DNA of 64,000 nt from Bryobacterales bacterium. Its GTDB lineage: Bacteria > Acidobacteriota > Terriglobia > Bryobacterales > Bryobacteraceae. Every line of letters begins with the position of its first letter. Position 1 is the first letter of the stretch. Under the pieces are notes generated by a model that was given only the letters and a program-made list of their open reading frames with translations, made no database searches and was not told where the DNA came from. Made by a program: the position numbers and the translations under genes. Location of the stretch: NCBI GenBank assembly GCA_020852175.1, contig JADZBH010000016.1, positions 62,001 through 126,000 of the forward strand, given 5' to 3'. Below are positions 27,846 to 36,123 of this stretch, piece after piece.

Positions 27846-30803
27846 ATGAATCACCACTCCCCGGTTGATACGCGGTCTGCCCGCCTTTTGTTCCCTGTTC
27901 TCGTTCTGATATTCGGCGTCCTGCCGGCCGCGCACGCGCGTCAGGACTGGCTTTCCTGCGGCACGCACGCGCTGGTTACAAGGGAAGCCGTCGCCCTCCA
28001 CCGGTCGAGCCTTGCGCGTGGCAAGGCGGCCTCCTTCCGTTCGCTCGCGGCGCGCGGACCGTCCGCTGCCCGGGACATCGGCAACATCGCCATCCTGGAC
28101 GATACCGGCGGCGTGGTTGCCCGCCGCAACCCGTTCAATCTAGGCACGGGCACTCTTCGCTTTCTTCCGCAATCCGCCGGCTACAAGTACGAGTTGGCCG
28201 GACCTTCCTACGATGCCGCCCAGGCCGCCGCCGGCAGCGCGCTCAGCGGACTCGACGATGACGACAGCCGCCTTACGGTGCTCCCGTTTGCCTTCCCTTT
28301 TTTCGGCCAAACCTACCGTTCGGTATCGATCAACTCCGACGGCAACCTTACCTTCACCGCGCCTGACGTCTCCTCCTCGGACCGTTCGCTGGGCCGATTG
28401 AACGCGGGCGCGCCCCGCATCGCCCCTCTTTTCCGCGACCTGGACCCCTCGATTTCCGGCGCTTCGGTCCGCGTGCTCTCGACGGCCAACGTACTGGTGG
28501 TGTCCTGGATCAACGTTCCGGAATATGCCGCCAACGGAAATGGCCCGCGCCAGACGTTTCAGGTGCGCCTGTTCCCGGACGGCCGGATCGAAGCCGCCTA
28601 TTCCTCGGTCACCACGGCCGAGGCCGTCACAGGCATCACGCCGGGCAATCTTCCCGCCGAGAGCGCCATCGTGGCATTCTCGACGGCCAGCGCCCAAACC
28701 TATGCGGGCACGCTCGCTGAACGTTTCTCCGGCGCTGAGCGCGTGGACGAGGTGTTCGCCGCCCAGAAATTTTACGAAACGCACGACGACGCTTACGACT
28801 ATCTTGTAGTCTTCAACAACCTCGGCATCGCGTTGCCCGACGCCATCGCCTATCTCATCACCACGCGCAGCAACACGCGGGAGGGGTACGGCGACATTCC
28901 GGTGGATGCCGGAACCCTGTTCGGCTCGCCGCGCCGCTTGCAGGGCCTGATGCAGATGGGGCCGTTGAATCAGTACCCGCGCGATCCCAACGCCCTCGTT
29001 CCGGGACGCACGATCAGCCGCGACACGCCCACCACCGTGCTGGCGCATGAGGCCGGGCACCTGTTCCTGGCGTTCGTCAGCGCGCGCAACCCCGACGATC
29101 CCTCGGCCGAACCGATGCTCGGCCGTTCGCTGGCGCACTGGAGCTTCCTGTTCAACTCCGAAGCTTCGCTGCTGGAAGGCAACCGCATCCGCGATGACGG
29201 CCCCTCGGCCAATCCCCGCTTCACGACGACCGGAACCGTGGAAGGCTACTCGCCGTTGGATCAATATCTGATGGGCTTCCGCACCCCCGATGAGGCGCCC
29301 CCCTCTTTTTATGTCACCGGCTCGATCATCACCAATTCCAGCCGCACTCCGCAGACCGGCGTGAGCTTCAACGGGACACGGCACGACGTGAGCGTGCAGG
29401 ACATCATCGACCGCTACGGTCCCCGGCGTCCGGACCCCACCATGTCGCAGCGGCGATTCCGGTTTGGCTTCGTGCTGATCACCGCCTCGGGCCAGGAGCC
29501 AGCGCAGGCGGACCTGGACAAGCTGGAAGCGTTCCGGCAGTCGTTCGAGAGCTTTTTCAACACCGCCACGTCGAACCGCGGCGAGGCGGACACGACTCTC
29601 CGGCGGGCGGTGCAGCTTTCGCTCTGGCCCGCTTCCGGCGTCGTTGCCGGCTCCACAGCGCGAGCGTCCATCGCGTTGGACGAACCGGCGGCGCAAGCCA
29701 TCACGTTCCAACTGCGGGCGGTCAACGGCCTGGCGGCCGTTCCGTCCATGCTCACCATCCCCGCCGGCTCCGCGACGGTCTCTTTCGATTGGACGGCGGC
29801 TTCGCCCGGAATCGATGAGATTGTCGTCACGCCTTCGGACCCCGCCTACGCCACCGAGACCGCCCGTCTTCAGGTGGCCGCGGCAACCTCCGTCCTCGGG
29901 TTGCGCGTGCTTTCGGGCGACAAACAGCGCGCCACGGGGGCGGCCGCGCTGCCAGCGCCCGTCGTCGTGCAGGTGGCCGACTCCAACCTTGTGCCGTATG
30001 CGGGCTACCGAGTGAACGCCGCGCCCTTTTCCGGCGGTAGCGTGTCGCCGGCCAGCGTGGTGAGCGACGCCAGCGGCCTGGCGCGCTTCCAGTGGACGCC
30101 TGGCGCGGGGCCGGTCTATCAGCTCAATTTCTCGCTCGATGGCACGCAGGCCAACGCAGCGGCCACGGCATTGTCGCGTCCGTTTATCGCGGCCGGCGGC
30201 GTGGTGAACGCGGCATCCTTCCAGCCGGGAATCGTCAGCGGGGGCATCGGCACCATCTTCGGAGCCTCGCTGGCCGCCGGGGAAACCGTCTCGGGCACGC
30301 CTCCCTTTTCCGATTCTCTGGCGGGCGTGCAAATCCGGATCAACGGCCTGCCCGCCTCACTGCTCTATGTGAGCGACCGGCAGATCAACTTCGTCGCGCC
30401 CGCGGGGCTTGCCGCCGCCACCGCCACGGTGACCGTCGCCGCCGGCACGCCCGCCGAGGTGTCGAATTCGGTCGAAGTTCCCATCTTCGCCCGCCAGCCG
30501 GGCATCTTCGTACAGGGTTCGATGGCGGCAGCCATTCGCCGGGGCGAGTATCTGGAAATCTACTGCACCGGTTTAGGGGCCACGCAGCCCAGCATGGCCA
30601 ACATATTCCTGGAGGAGACCAGCGTCCGCCCGCGTGTCACCATTGGCGGCCGCGACGCCGAGGTTCTCTTCAGCGGGCTGGCGCCGGGCTTTACCGGCCT
30701 CTACCAGGTGAACGTTCGTGTTCCCGGCGGCACGTCGGGAGTACAGCCCGTGCAACTGTTTCAGGACCAGGCGGCGAGCAATGCCGCCCAGTTCCCGTTC
30801 TGA
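27846..30803 (+). CDS. Secreted zinc metalloprotease-like protein with nidogen-like domain and Solibacter C-terminal module
   Basis: A 985-residue exported protein with a signal peptide (about 1-32, ending AHA). Residues 115-280 resemble the extracellular nidogen domain (PFAFPFFGQTYRSVSINSDGNL). Residues 285-590 hold a zinc-protease motif, HEAGH at 401-405 preceded by TVLA, and later LDQYLMGFRTPDE, typical of gluzincin-type folds. Residues 610-770 are Ig-like beta regions. The C-terminal 220 residues are TIGR03437 (GGVVNAASFQPGIVSGGIG, then YVSDRQINFVAP). This implies a surface or secreted protease that binds substrate through the nidogen and Ig domains. No sugar-active motif is present. The third metal ligand could not be fixed by eye. 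Confidence 0.8.
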   Translation: MNHHSPVDTRSARLLFPVLVLIFGVLPAAHARQDWLSCGTHALVTREAVALHRSSLARGKAASFRSLAARGPSAARDIGNIAILDDTGGVVARRNPFNLGTGTLRFLPQSAGYKYELAGPSYDAAQAAAGSALSGLDDDDSRLTVLPFAFPFFGQTYRSVSINSDGNLTFTAPDVSSSDRSLGRLNAGAPRIAPLFRDLDPSISGASVRVLSTANVLVVSWINVPEYAANGNGPRQTFQVRLFPDGRIEAAYSSVTTAEAVTGITPGNLPAESAIVAFSTASAQTYAGTLAERFSGAERVDEVFAAQKFYETHDDAYDYLVVFNNLGIALPDAIAYLITTRSNTREGYGDIPVDAGTLFGSPRRLQGLMQMGPLNQYPRDPNALVPGRTISRDTPTTVLAHEAGHLFLAFVSARNPDDPSAEPMLGRSLAHWSFLFNSEASLLEGNRIRDDGPSANPRFTTTGTVEGYSPLDQYLMGFRTPDEAPPSFYVTGSIITNSSRTPQTGVSFNGTRHDVSVQDIIDRYGPRRPDPTMSQRRFRFGFVLITASGQEPAQADLDKLEAFRQSFESFFNTATSNRGEADTTLRRAVQLSLWPASGVVAGSTARASIALDEPAAQAITFQLRAVNGLAAVPSMLTIPAGSATVSFDWTAASPGIDEIVVTPSDPAYATETARLQVAAATSVLGLRVLSGDKQRATGAAALPAPVVVQVADSNLVPYAGYRVNAAPFSGGSVSPASVVSDASGLARFQWTPGAGPVYQLNFSLDGTQANAAATALSRPFIAAGGVVNAASFQPGIVSGGIGTIFGASLAAGETVSGTPPFSDSLAGVQIRINGLPASLLYVSDRQINFVAPAGLAAATATVTVAAGTPAEVSNSVEVPIFARQPGIFVQGSMAAAIRRGEYLEIYCTGLGATQPSMANIFLEETSVRPRVTIGGRDAEVLFSGLAPGFTGLYQVNVRVPGGTSGVQPVQLFQDQAASNAAQFPF

Positions 30804-30814
30804 TGCCCGGCGGG

Positions 30815-32233
30815 TTAGCTGCGCACGTCCCACCAGGGATGGGGCGGCTCGCTCTGCGGTCTCGGTTCGGTGCGCGAGGCGTTCATTTCGCGCTCCAGTC
30901 GCGCCGTCACGTCCGGCTGCTTGTCCGCCAGATTGGCGGTTTCGCCCCGGTCCGCGGCCAAGTCGTATAACTCCACCGCCGCGTCCGCCTTCGGACGCAC
31001 CAGTTTCATCGTCCCGCGCCGCAGCGCCGCCATGGGCTTCTCCTTGAGGAAGCTCTTGGTTTTCTGGTCGTAGCGCGGCAACTCCCAGTAGAGAGATTCG
31101 TGAGGTTTCTGCCGCTTGCCGGTGAGCGTGGGCAGCACGGAAAATCCGTCCAGGCCCTTTGGTGTGGCTGCCTGGGCCACATCGGCGGCCGTGGGCAGAA
31201 AGTCCGGGAAATACCAGACGAAGCCGCTTGTCTTGCCCGCCGCGATGCGTCCGGGCCAGCGGGCGATCATCGGTACCCGGAGGCCGCCTTCGTACATGGT
31301 CGTTTTCTGTCCGCGCAAGCCGGCGGTGTTGTGGAAATAGTCGTTGTGGAAGCGGCCCATGATGCCGCCGTTGTCGCTCGTGAAAAAGACGAGCGTGTCC
31401 TCCTCGAGTTGCAACTCACGCAGCAGAGCCGCCACGGCGCCCACGTACCTGTCCACGCGCGACACCATGCCGGCATAGGCCGGACCGAGTTCGTCCTGAG
31501 ACTTCAGCCTTCCGTTCCTGGTGGAGTATGGCTCGCCGTTGGGCACCTTGCCGCGGTAGGGAGCCATGGAGTCCTCCGGGACGTGCGGCTCGAAGTGGGG
31601 CAACGTCCAGGAGAGATACAGGTAGAAGGGATTCGCTTTGTTGCGGCGGATGAAGTCCAGCGCCCGCTCGTTCATCACGTCGTTGGCATAGGTCTGGCGT
31701 CCCGGCTTGTCGTTGCCCTTGAGCGGCAGTTCCTTGTCGTTGTTATAGAGGTATCGGGGATACTGGAAATGCGCGTGCGCCTGGTGCAGGAAGCCGGTGA
31801 ACTCGTCGAAGCCGTGCTTCCACGGTACGCCTGTCGTACCGATATCGCCGAGTCCCCACTTGCCGCACAGCGCCGTGTTGTAGCCAGCGTCCTTGAATAC
31901 GTTGGCCACCGTGCGTTCCTCGGGCAGAAGCGGCGCTCCGCCGACGTTGCAGCGAATCGGCGTGTGCCCGGTGTTCAGGCCCGTCATGAGGCAACTGCGC
32001 GACGGCGCGCAGACCGTGCATCCCGCGTAGGCGTCTGTGAAGCGTAAGCCCTGCGCCGCCAGCTTGTCGATGTTCGGCGTCTGAATCGTCTTCTGGCCGT
32101 AGCAGCCGAGGTCGCCATAGCCGAGGTCGTCGGCCATCATCCATATGACGTTCGGTTTGCGCCTGGCCGCGAGGAGAGGGAGCGCCGCCGCGGCCGTGCC
32201 GGAGAGAAGAGAACGGCGTGTGAGGATACTCAT
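30815..32233 (-). CDS. Tat-exported arylsulfatase
   Basis: A 472-residue type I sulfatase that cleaves sulfate esters, probably from sulfated polysaccharides, outside the cytoplasm. The Tat signal is TRRSLLSGTAAAALPLLAA at residues 5-23. Metal-binding DD is at residues 35-36 (MMADDLGYGDLG), and the formylglycine nucleophile is Cys75 in CAPSR, so the maturation enzyme is needed. The ATG at 32233 is favoured because the Tat motif starts there; 15 more residues upstream would disturb it. TATACT lies six bases before this ATG and no ribosome binding site is present. It ends convergent with the metalloprotease gene, 11 bases apart. The exact sugar is unknown; neighbours suggest fucose- or uronic-acid-containing glycans. 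Confidence 0.92.
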   Translation of the reverse strand: MSILTRRSLLSGTAAAALPLLAARRKPNVIWMMADDLGYGDLGCYGQKTIQTPNIDKLAAQGLRFTDAYAGCTVCAPSRSCLMTGLNTGHTPIRCNVGGAPLLPEERTVANVFKDAGYNTALCGKWGLGDIGTTGVPWKHGFDEFTGFLHQAHAHFQYPRYLYNNDKELPLKGNDKPGRQTYANDVMNERALDFIRRNKANPFYLYLSWTLPHFEPHVPEDSMAPYRGKVPNGEPYSTRNGRLKSQDELGPAYAGMVSRVDRYVGAVAALLRELQLEEDTLVFFTSDNGGIMGRFHNDYFHNTAGLRGQKTTMYEGGLRVPMIARWPGRIAAGKTSGFVWYFPDFLPTAADVAQAATPKGLDGFSVLPTLTGKRQKPHESLYWELPRYDQKTKSFLKEKPMAALRRGTMKLVRPKADAAVELYDLAADRGETANLADKQPDVTARLEREMNASRTEPRPQSEPPHPWWDVRS

Positions 32234-32279
32234 GCGGGCAGTATAACGCCGCACCCTCACGTCCGGTCCCGCTACCAAC

Positions 32280-32285
32280 TATAAT
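32280..32285 (+). promoter_or_regulatory. Perfect TATAAT -10 box upstream of the aldolase gene
   Basis: TATAAT at 32280-32285 gives a leader of about 24 bases, which contains the binding site AAGGAG. No clear -35 is seen. The divergent sulfatase -10 box lies at 32240-32245, so the two promoters are back-to-back in 82 bases. Confidence 0.55.
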
Positions 32286-32315
32286 TCCTGACATCGCTAA
32301 GGAGCCCACCCGGCT

Positions 32316-33167
32316 ATGAACAGAACACTCCTGGGAACGGCAGCGCTCGCGTTGGCCTGCCCGTACCTCTTCGCCCAAACCCCTTCCGCAAGGGTGTTGA
32401 ACACAGTGAAACAGAAGCTCGCCCAGGGCCAGCAGGTGGTGGGAGGCACGGTTTCCGTGCCCGATCCGGACACCTACTGCGCCATGGCCAGTTCGGGTTT
32501 CGATTTTCTTTGGATCGAGATGCAGCACAGCCCGCTGACGTATCAGGACGTGGCGCACATGATCATGGCCTGCAAGGGGGCTCCCGGCATCCCCTTCGTG
32601 CGCGTGCCCGACGCCACCGAAGGCGACGTGCAGAAGGCCACCGACATGGGCGCGCTGGGCATCATCATCCCCATGGTGGAAAACATCGAGAAGGTGAAGA
32701 ACGCCATCAAGTTCGCCAATTATCCGCCCAAGGGCAAGCGCAGCCAGGGTGGCGGCTATTACGGGGCGCTTTATGGCCGCGACTACCGGGAGATCGCCAA
32801 CGGCAACATGATGATCGTGGCCATGATCGAATCACCCGCCGGCGTGGAGATCGCCGAACAGATCGCCGCGATTCCCGAGGTGGATGTCGTCTTCGTGGCA
32901 TCCACCGACCTGAGCAGCTTTTCCGGACTGAAGCAGGGCGACCCGCGCTACGAGGCCCTTGTGGACCGGATCAAGGCGGCCGTGCTGAAGCATGGCAAGG
33001 TGCTGGCCGGGCCGCTTGCCTGGAAGGGCACGCGGGAGGGCTATCGCTTCTTCCAGGGGCCGGGCGAAACGTCGCTGATTCGCAGCGGCGCCGGACTGGC
33101 GCTGAAGGGCGCGGCGGCGCCTGGTGAGAAACGCGGCGTGGCTCCCACCGAGGGTTCGGAGAAATAG
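32316..33167 (+). CDS. HpcH/HpaI-family aldolase with an export signal
   Basis: A 283-residue TIM-barrel aldolase of the class II HpaI type, which cleaves 2-keto-3-deoxy or 4-hydroxy-2-oxo acids to pyruvate and an aldehyde. Catalytic groups are visible: His in IEMQHSP, Arg in PFVRVP, Glu in IESPAGVE and Asp in ASTDLS. Unlike normal members, it begins with a 20-residue Sec signal (RTLLGTAALALACPYLFAQ), so it should act in the periplasm. GGAG precedes the ATG. It is divergent from the sulfatase. Function on 2-keto-3-deoxy-sugar acids is inferred. The last 20 residues are a charged tail not seen in the core fold. Confidence 0.85.
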   Translation: MNRTLLGTAALALACPYLFAQTPSARVLNTVKQKLAQGQQVVGGTVSVPDPDTYCAMASSGFDFLWIEMQHSPLTYQDVAHMIMACKGAPGIPFVRVPDATEGDVQKATDMGALGIIIPMVENIEKVKNAIKFANYPPKGKRSQGGGYYGALYGRDYREIANGNMMIVAMIESPAGVEIAEQIAAIPEVDVVFVASTDLSSFSGLKQGDPRYEALVDRIKAAVLKHGKVLAGPLAWKGTREGYRFFQGPGETSLIRSGAGLALKGAAAPGEKRGVAPTEGSEK

Positions 33168-33191
33168 CAGAGCTTCCGGCTGCCGCCGGGC

Positions 33192-33833
33192 CTACGCCCC
33201 GTCGATCCGGTTGTGGTGGAAGTCCACGTCGCCCGATTTGTCCAGCAAGCCGTGCCGGGGGCCCAAGCGCACCTCGGCACGTCCGCCGCGAAACGGACCG
33301 GCCTCCTGGAAGCGGGGTTGAATCACATACAGCCCGGCACGATCGATGTAGCCCCAACGCCCGTACCACTTCACGGCGGCCAGACCTTCGTGAAAGTCGC
33401 CGCACTCCTCGTACAGCGGGGTGACGCGAAAGCCGCCTTCGGGGTCGATGAACCCCCATTTTTCCACCATCACCACGGCCGCCAAGCCTTCGTGGAACGT
33501 GCGGGCCGCCGAGAAGAGCGGGTGAATCACGGTGCGTCCCCGGGCATTCACATAGCCCCATGAGCCGCCGAAGTCCATGGGGATCAGTTCGGGCTCGTTC
33601 GCGCGCGGCCCCAGGAGGGCGCAGAGCTTTTCGTATGCGGCCGTGATCTCCTTGAGTTTCTGTTCGGCCCGTTGGCGCAGCCGCTCGGACTCCTGCTGGT
33701 GCCGGTCGGGGTGCCACACCTTCACCAGGTCGAGATAGGCCTCGCGCACCTGGCCCGTGCTGGCTCCCGGTTCCAGTTCCAGTGCCTCGTAGGCGCGCCG
33801 CTGCTCCTCGGTCACCTCACCATCATGCCGCAA
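33192..33833 (-). CDS. J-domain protein with WG repeats
   Basis: A 213-residue fusion. Residues 10-70 are a DnaJ-type domain with the HPD motif (KVWHPDRHQQ), so it should recruit a DnaK. Residues 85-205 carry about four WG repeats (GYVNARGRTVIHPLF, WGFIDPEGGFRVTPLY, WGYIDRAGLYVIQPRF, HGLLDKSGDVDF), beta units thought to bind peptides or sugars. The TTG at 33833 has GGAGG four bases upstream; a GTG six codons on is an alternative. No signal peptide, so cytoplasmic. This would be a specialised DnaK co-chaperone with the WG part selecting the client. The downstream neighbours on the plus strand do not suggest a client, but the Gly/Ala-rich gene just upstream on the same strand may. Confidence 0.8.
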   Translation of the reverse strand: MRHDGEVTEEQRRAYEALELEPGASTGQVREAYLDLVKVWHPDRHQQESERLRQRAEQKLKEITAAYEKLCALLGPRANEPELIPMDFGGSWGYVNARGRTVIHPLFSAARTFHEGLAAVVMVEKWGFIDPEGGFRVTPLYEECGDFHEGLAAVKWYGRWGYIDRAGLYVIQPRFQEAGPFRGGRAEVRLGPRHGLLDKSGDVDFHHNRIDGA

Positions 33834-33863
33834 AGGGCCTCCGGCGGACAGAACGCGCGGCTT

Positions 33864-34643
33864 CTACCTGAGGTTCTGGATGACGCCTTTCTGCATTTCG
33901 CTCATCGTTTGCATCATGCCGCCCAGCGCGCCGAAGAGTTCGTTGACCTGTTGAATATCCTGGCGTCCTTGCGGGCGCAGCGCGTTCAGCTTCATCCACA
34001 CCTTTGAGATTGACGTTTCCAGATTGAAGTCCTGTTTGCTGGCGGTTTCCTGAATGATCTGCTGGAGCGCCGCGATGAACATGGTTTTCCGAAGCATCGC
34101 TTGCATGCCCTCCACCATCGCCGCCTGCTGGGGCGTCATGCCCGCGCCGCCCAGCTTGCTGCTGCCCGCCCCCGGCGCGAGCTTTCCGGCCCCGGCGCCC
34201 GCCATGGCTCCAGTCACGCCCGCCGCGCCGACCGAGGCCCCCGCCATTTTGGCGCCACCCAGCTTGCCCGACGCCTGGGCGGCAGCCATGGCCCGCTCCA
34301 CCATCTTGCCGATCGACGAGCCCATTCCGCCTGGCCCGGCGCTCTTGAACTTGCCGCCCTGCTGATCGAAAAAATCCGCTGGAAGCAATCCGGTCGGCAA
34401 GCCGTTCTGCTTCAGGACTCCATCGGTGATTTTCTTCACCGTGTCGGCAATGTTGCCGAGTCCGCCCGGCTTGGGCTTCTTCACGACGCCGTCCAGTAAT
34501 TTGCTCACCTGGTCCAACAGGCCCGTATCCTTGACCAGCGAGGACATGGCCTCGGCCACGGCTCCAGGGGGCGAAGCCTTCAAGACGGTCTTCAAGACGT
34601 CGGTGACCCCCGACGATCCTAACGATCCCATTAAGTTCATCAT
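33864..34643 (-). CDS. Gly/Ala-rich helical protein of unknown function
   Basis: I do not recognise this 259-residue protein. Residues 1-90 are helical (DVLKTVLKASPPGAVAEAMSS), residues 95-180 are Gly/Ala/Met-rich low complexity (AGASVGAAGVTGAMAGAGAG), and residues 180-259 are again amphipathic helices. There is no signal peptide, Cys or catalytic motif. The pattern of helix, glycine-rich hinge and helix resembles secreted translocator-like or phase-separating proteins. It is transcribed toward the J-domain/WG gene 30 bases downstream, and the pair may form an operon in which the co-chaperone handles this aggregation-prone protein. That link is inferred from position only. Confidence 0.55.
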   Translation of the reverse strand: MMNLMGSLGSSGVTDVLKTVLKASPPGAVAEAMSSLVKDTGLLDQVSKLLDGVVKKPKPGGLGNIADTVKKITDGVLKQNGLPTGLLPADFFDQQGGKFKSAGPGGMGSSIGKMVERAMAAAQASGKLGGAKMAGASVGAAGVTGAMAGAGAGKLAPGAGSSKLGGAGMTPQQAAMVEGMQAMLRKTMFIAALQQIIQETASKQDFNLETSISKVWMKLNALRPQGRQDIQQVNELFGALGGMMQTMSEMQKGVIQNLR

Positions 34644-34789
34644 CGCTTCCTCCTCATTCCAATACGCTCTGCCACGCGCCCGTTACTGAAACAGCGTAAT
34701 CGACTTCCGGCCTGCTTCAAAATTTTCTTGTGCCTGGACGCCACGGCGCCGCGTCCGGGCGTCCGTTTCGCGATACACTCTCCTTTTCC

Positions 34790-36118
34790 ATGCCGGAACC
34801 CCGCCGTCCGCTCACACTGACGCAATGGCTCATCTGCGCGGTGGCCGCCATCGGCTTCGCGTTCGACATCTACGAAATCCTCGTCCTGCCGTTGATTGTT
34901 GGTCCGGCGCTGGCCGACCTGGGCGGTTTGAAAGCCGGTACGCCTGGCTACGCCAACTGGGTTTCGCTGCTTTTCTATGTTCCCGCCATTGCCGGCGGCG
35001 TATTTGGCATGATCGGCGGCTACCTGACGGACCTGTTCGGGCGGCGCCGTGTGCTGGTGTTCAGCATTCTGCTATATGCCTTCTCGGCCGTGCTGGCCGG
35101 CTACTCCACCTCGCTGCCCATGCTGTTGTTTTTCCGCGTCACGACGTTCATCGGCGTCTGCGTGGAGTTTGTCGCCGCCGTGGCCTGGCTGGCCGAACTG
35201 TTTCCCGAACCGAAGCAGCGGGAAGCCGTGCTTGGGTATACGCAGGCATTTTCCTCCATCGGCGGCATCATGGTGACGGGCGCCTATTATCTGGCCGTCC
35301 ATTATGCCGACGTACTGCCCGCGCTGCACGGCACGCACGCGGCGTGGCGTTACACGCTGATCAGCGGCGTGATTCCGGCGATCCCGCTCATACTGATCCG
35401 GCCGTTCCTGCCCGAGTCGCCCGAGTGGGCGCGTAAGAAAGCCGAAGGTACGCTGAAACGCCCTTCCATCGCCGCCATTTTCGCGCCACGCTACGCGCGC
35501 ACCACCTGGATCACCATGCTGATGTTCGCCATGAGCTACGGCGCGGCCTTCGGCGCCCTCCAGCACATTCCCCGCATCGTGCCGGGACTGCCCGAGGTGG
35601 CCGAACTTGCCCGTCCGTTGCAGCAAAAGGTGGTCAGTTCCGTGCAGGCGTGGCAGGAGTTTGGGGGACTGGCCGGTCGCATCGTGCTGGCGATTCTCGC
35701 CGTGCGAATCGTGTCGCGCCGCTGGCTGATCCGCCTGTTCCAGGCGCCGGGACTGATCGCGCTGCCCGTGGTGTTCTACTTCTTCGCCACGTCGAATCTG
35801 GAGATGACCAAGTACGGCATCTTCGTCTGCGGCTTCCTCACGGTGGCGCAGTTTAGCTTTTGGGGCAACTATCTGCCCCGCATGTATCCCGTGCACTTGC
35901 GCGGCACCGGCGAGAGTTTCGCGGCCAATGTCGGCGGGCGCATGCTGGGTACCTCGTTCGCCGCTGTCACGGCACAACTGGCCACGGCCGTTCCGGGCGC
36001 TTCGCCGTCAATGAAGCTTGCCACGGCCGCCGCCATCGTCGGTTTTCTGGTGTACCTGGTTGGTTTCATCGCCAGTTTCTGGCTGCCCGAGCCCGGCGCG
36101 GCCGATCTTCCGGAGTGA
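34790..36118 (+). CDS. MFS transporter (sugar or sugar-acid type)
   Basis: A 442-residue 12-helix major facilitator. The loop between helices 2 and 3 has GGYLTDLFGRRRVLVFSI, the MFS A-motif, and a second copy-like loop lies after helix 8. The pattern matches symporters for sugars, sugar acids or aromatic acids. The ATG at 34790 is chosen over one 60 bases upstream because the TACACT -10 box lies ten bases before it, and the upstream residues look non-coding. It directly precedes the sialate O-acetylesterase gene (five bases), so both probably share a transcript and the transporter may import the released sugar. Confidence 0.85.
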   Translation: MPEPRRPLTLTQWLICAVAAIGFAFDIYEILVLPLIVGPALADLGGLKAGTPGYANWVSLLFYVPAIAGGVFGMIGGYLTDLFGRRRVLVFSILLYAFSAVLAGYSTSLPMLLFFRVTTFIGVCVEFVAAVAWLAELFPEPKQREAVLGYTQAFSSIGGIMVTGAYYLAVHYADVLPALHGTHAAWRYTLISGVIPAIPLILIRPFLPESPEWARKKAEGTLKRPSIAAIFAPRYARTTWITMLMFAMSYGAAFGALQHIPRIVPGLPEVAELARPLQQKVVSSVQAWQEFGGLAGRIVLAILAVRIVSRRWLIRLFQAPGLIALPVVFYFFATSNLEMTKYGIFVCGFLTVAQFSFWGNYLPRMYPVHLRGTGESFAANVGGRMLGTSFAAVTAQLATAVPGASPSMKLATAAAIVGFLVYLVGFIASFWLPEPGAADLPE

Positions 36119-36123
36119 AATTC

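Noticed and set aside
28140..30332. Long open frame on the minus strand opposite the metalloprotease
   Set aside because: Antisense to a clear secreted protein with signal, HEAGH and TIGR03437; its translation is Arg/Gly/Ala-rich without a fold.
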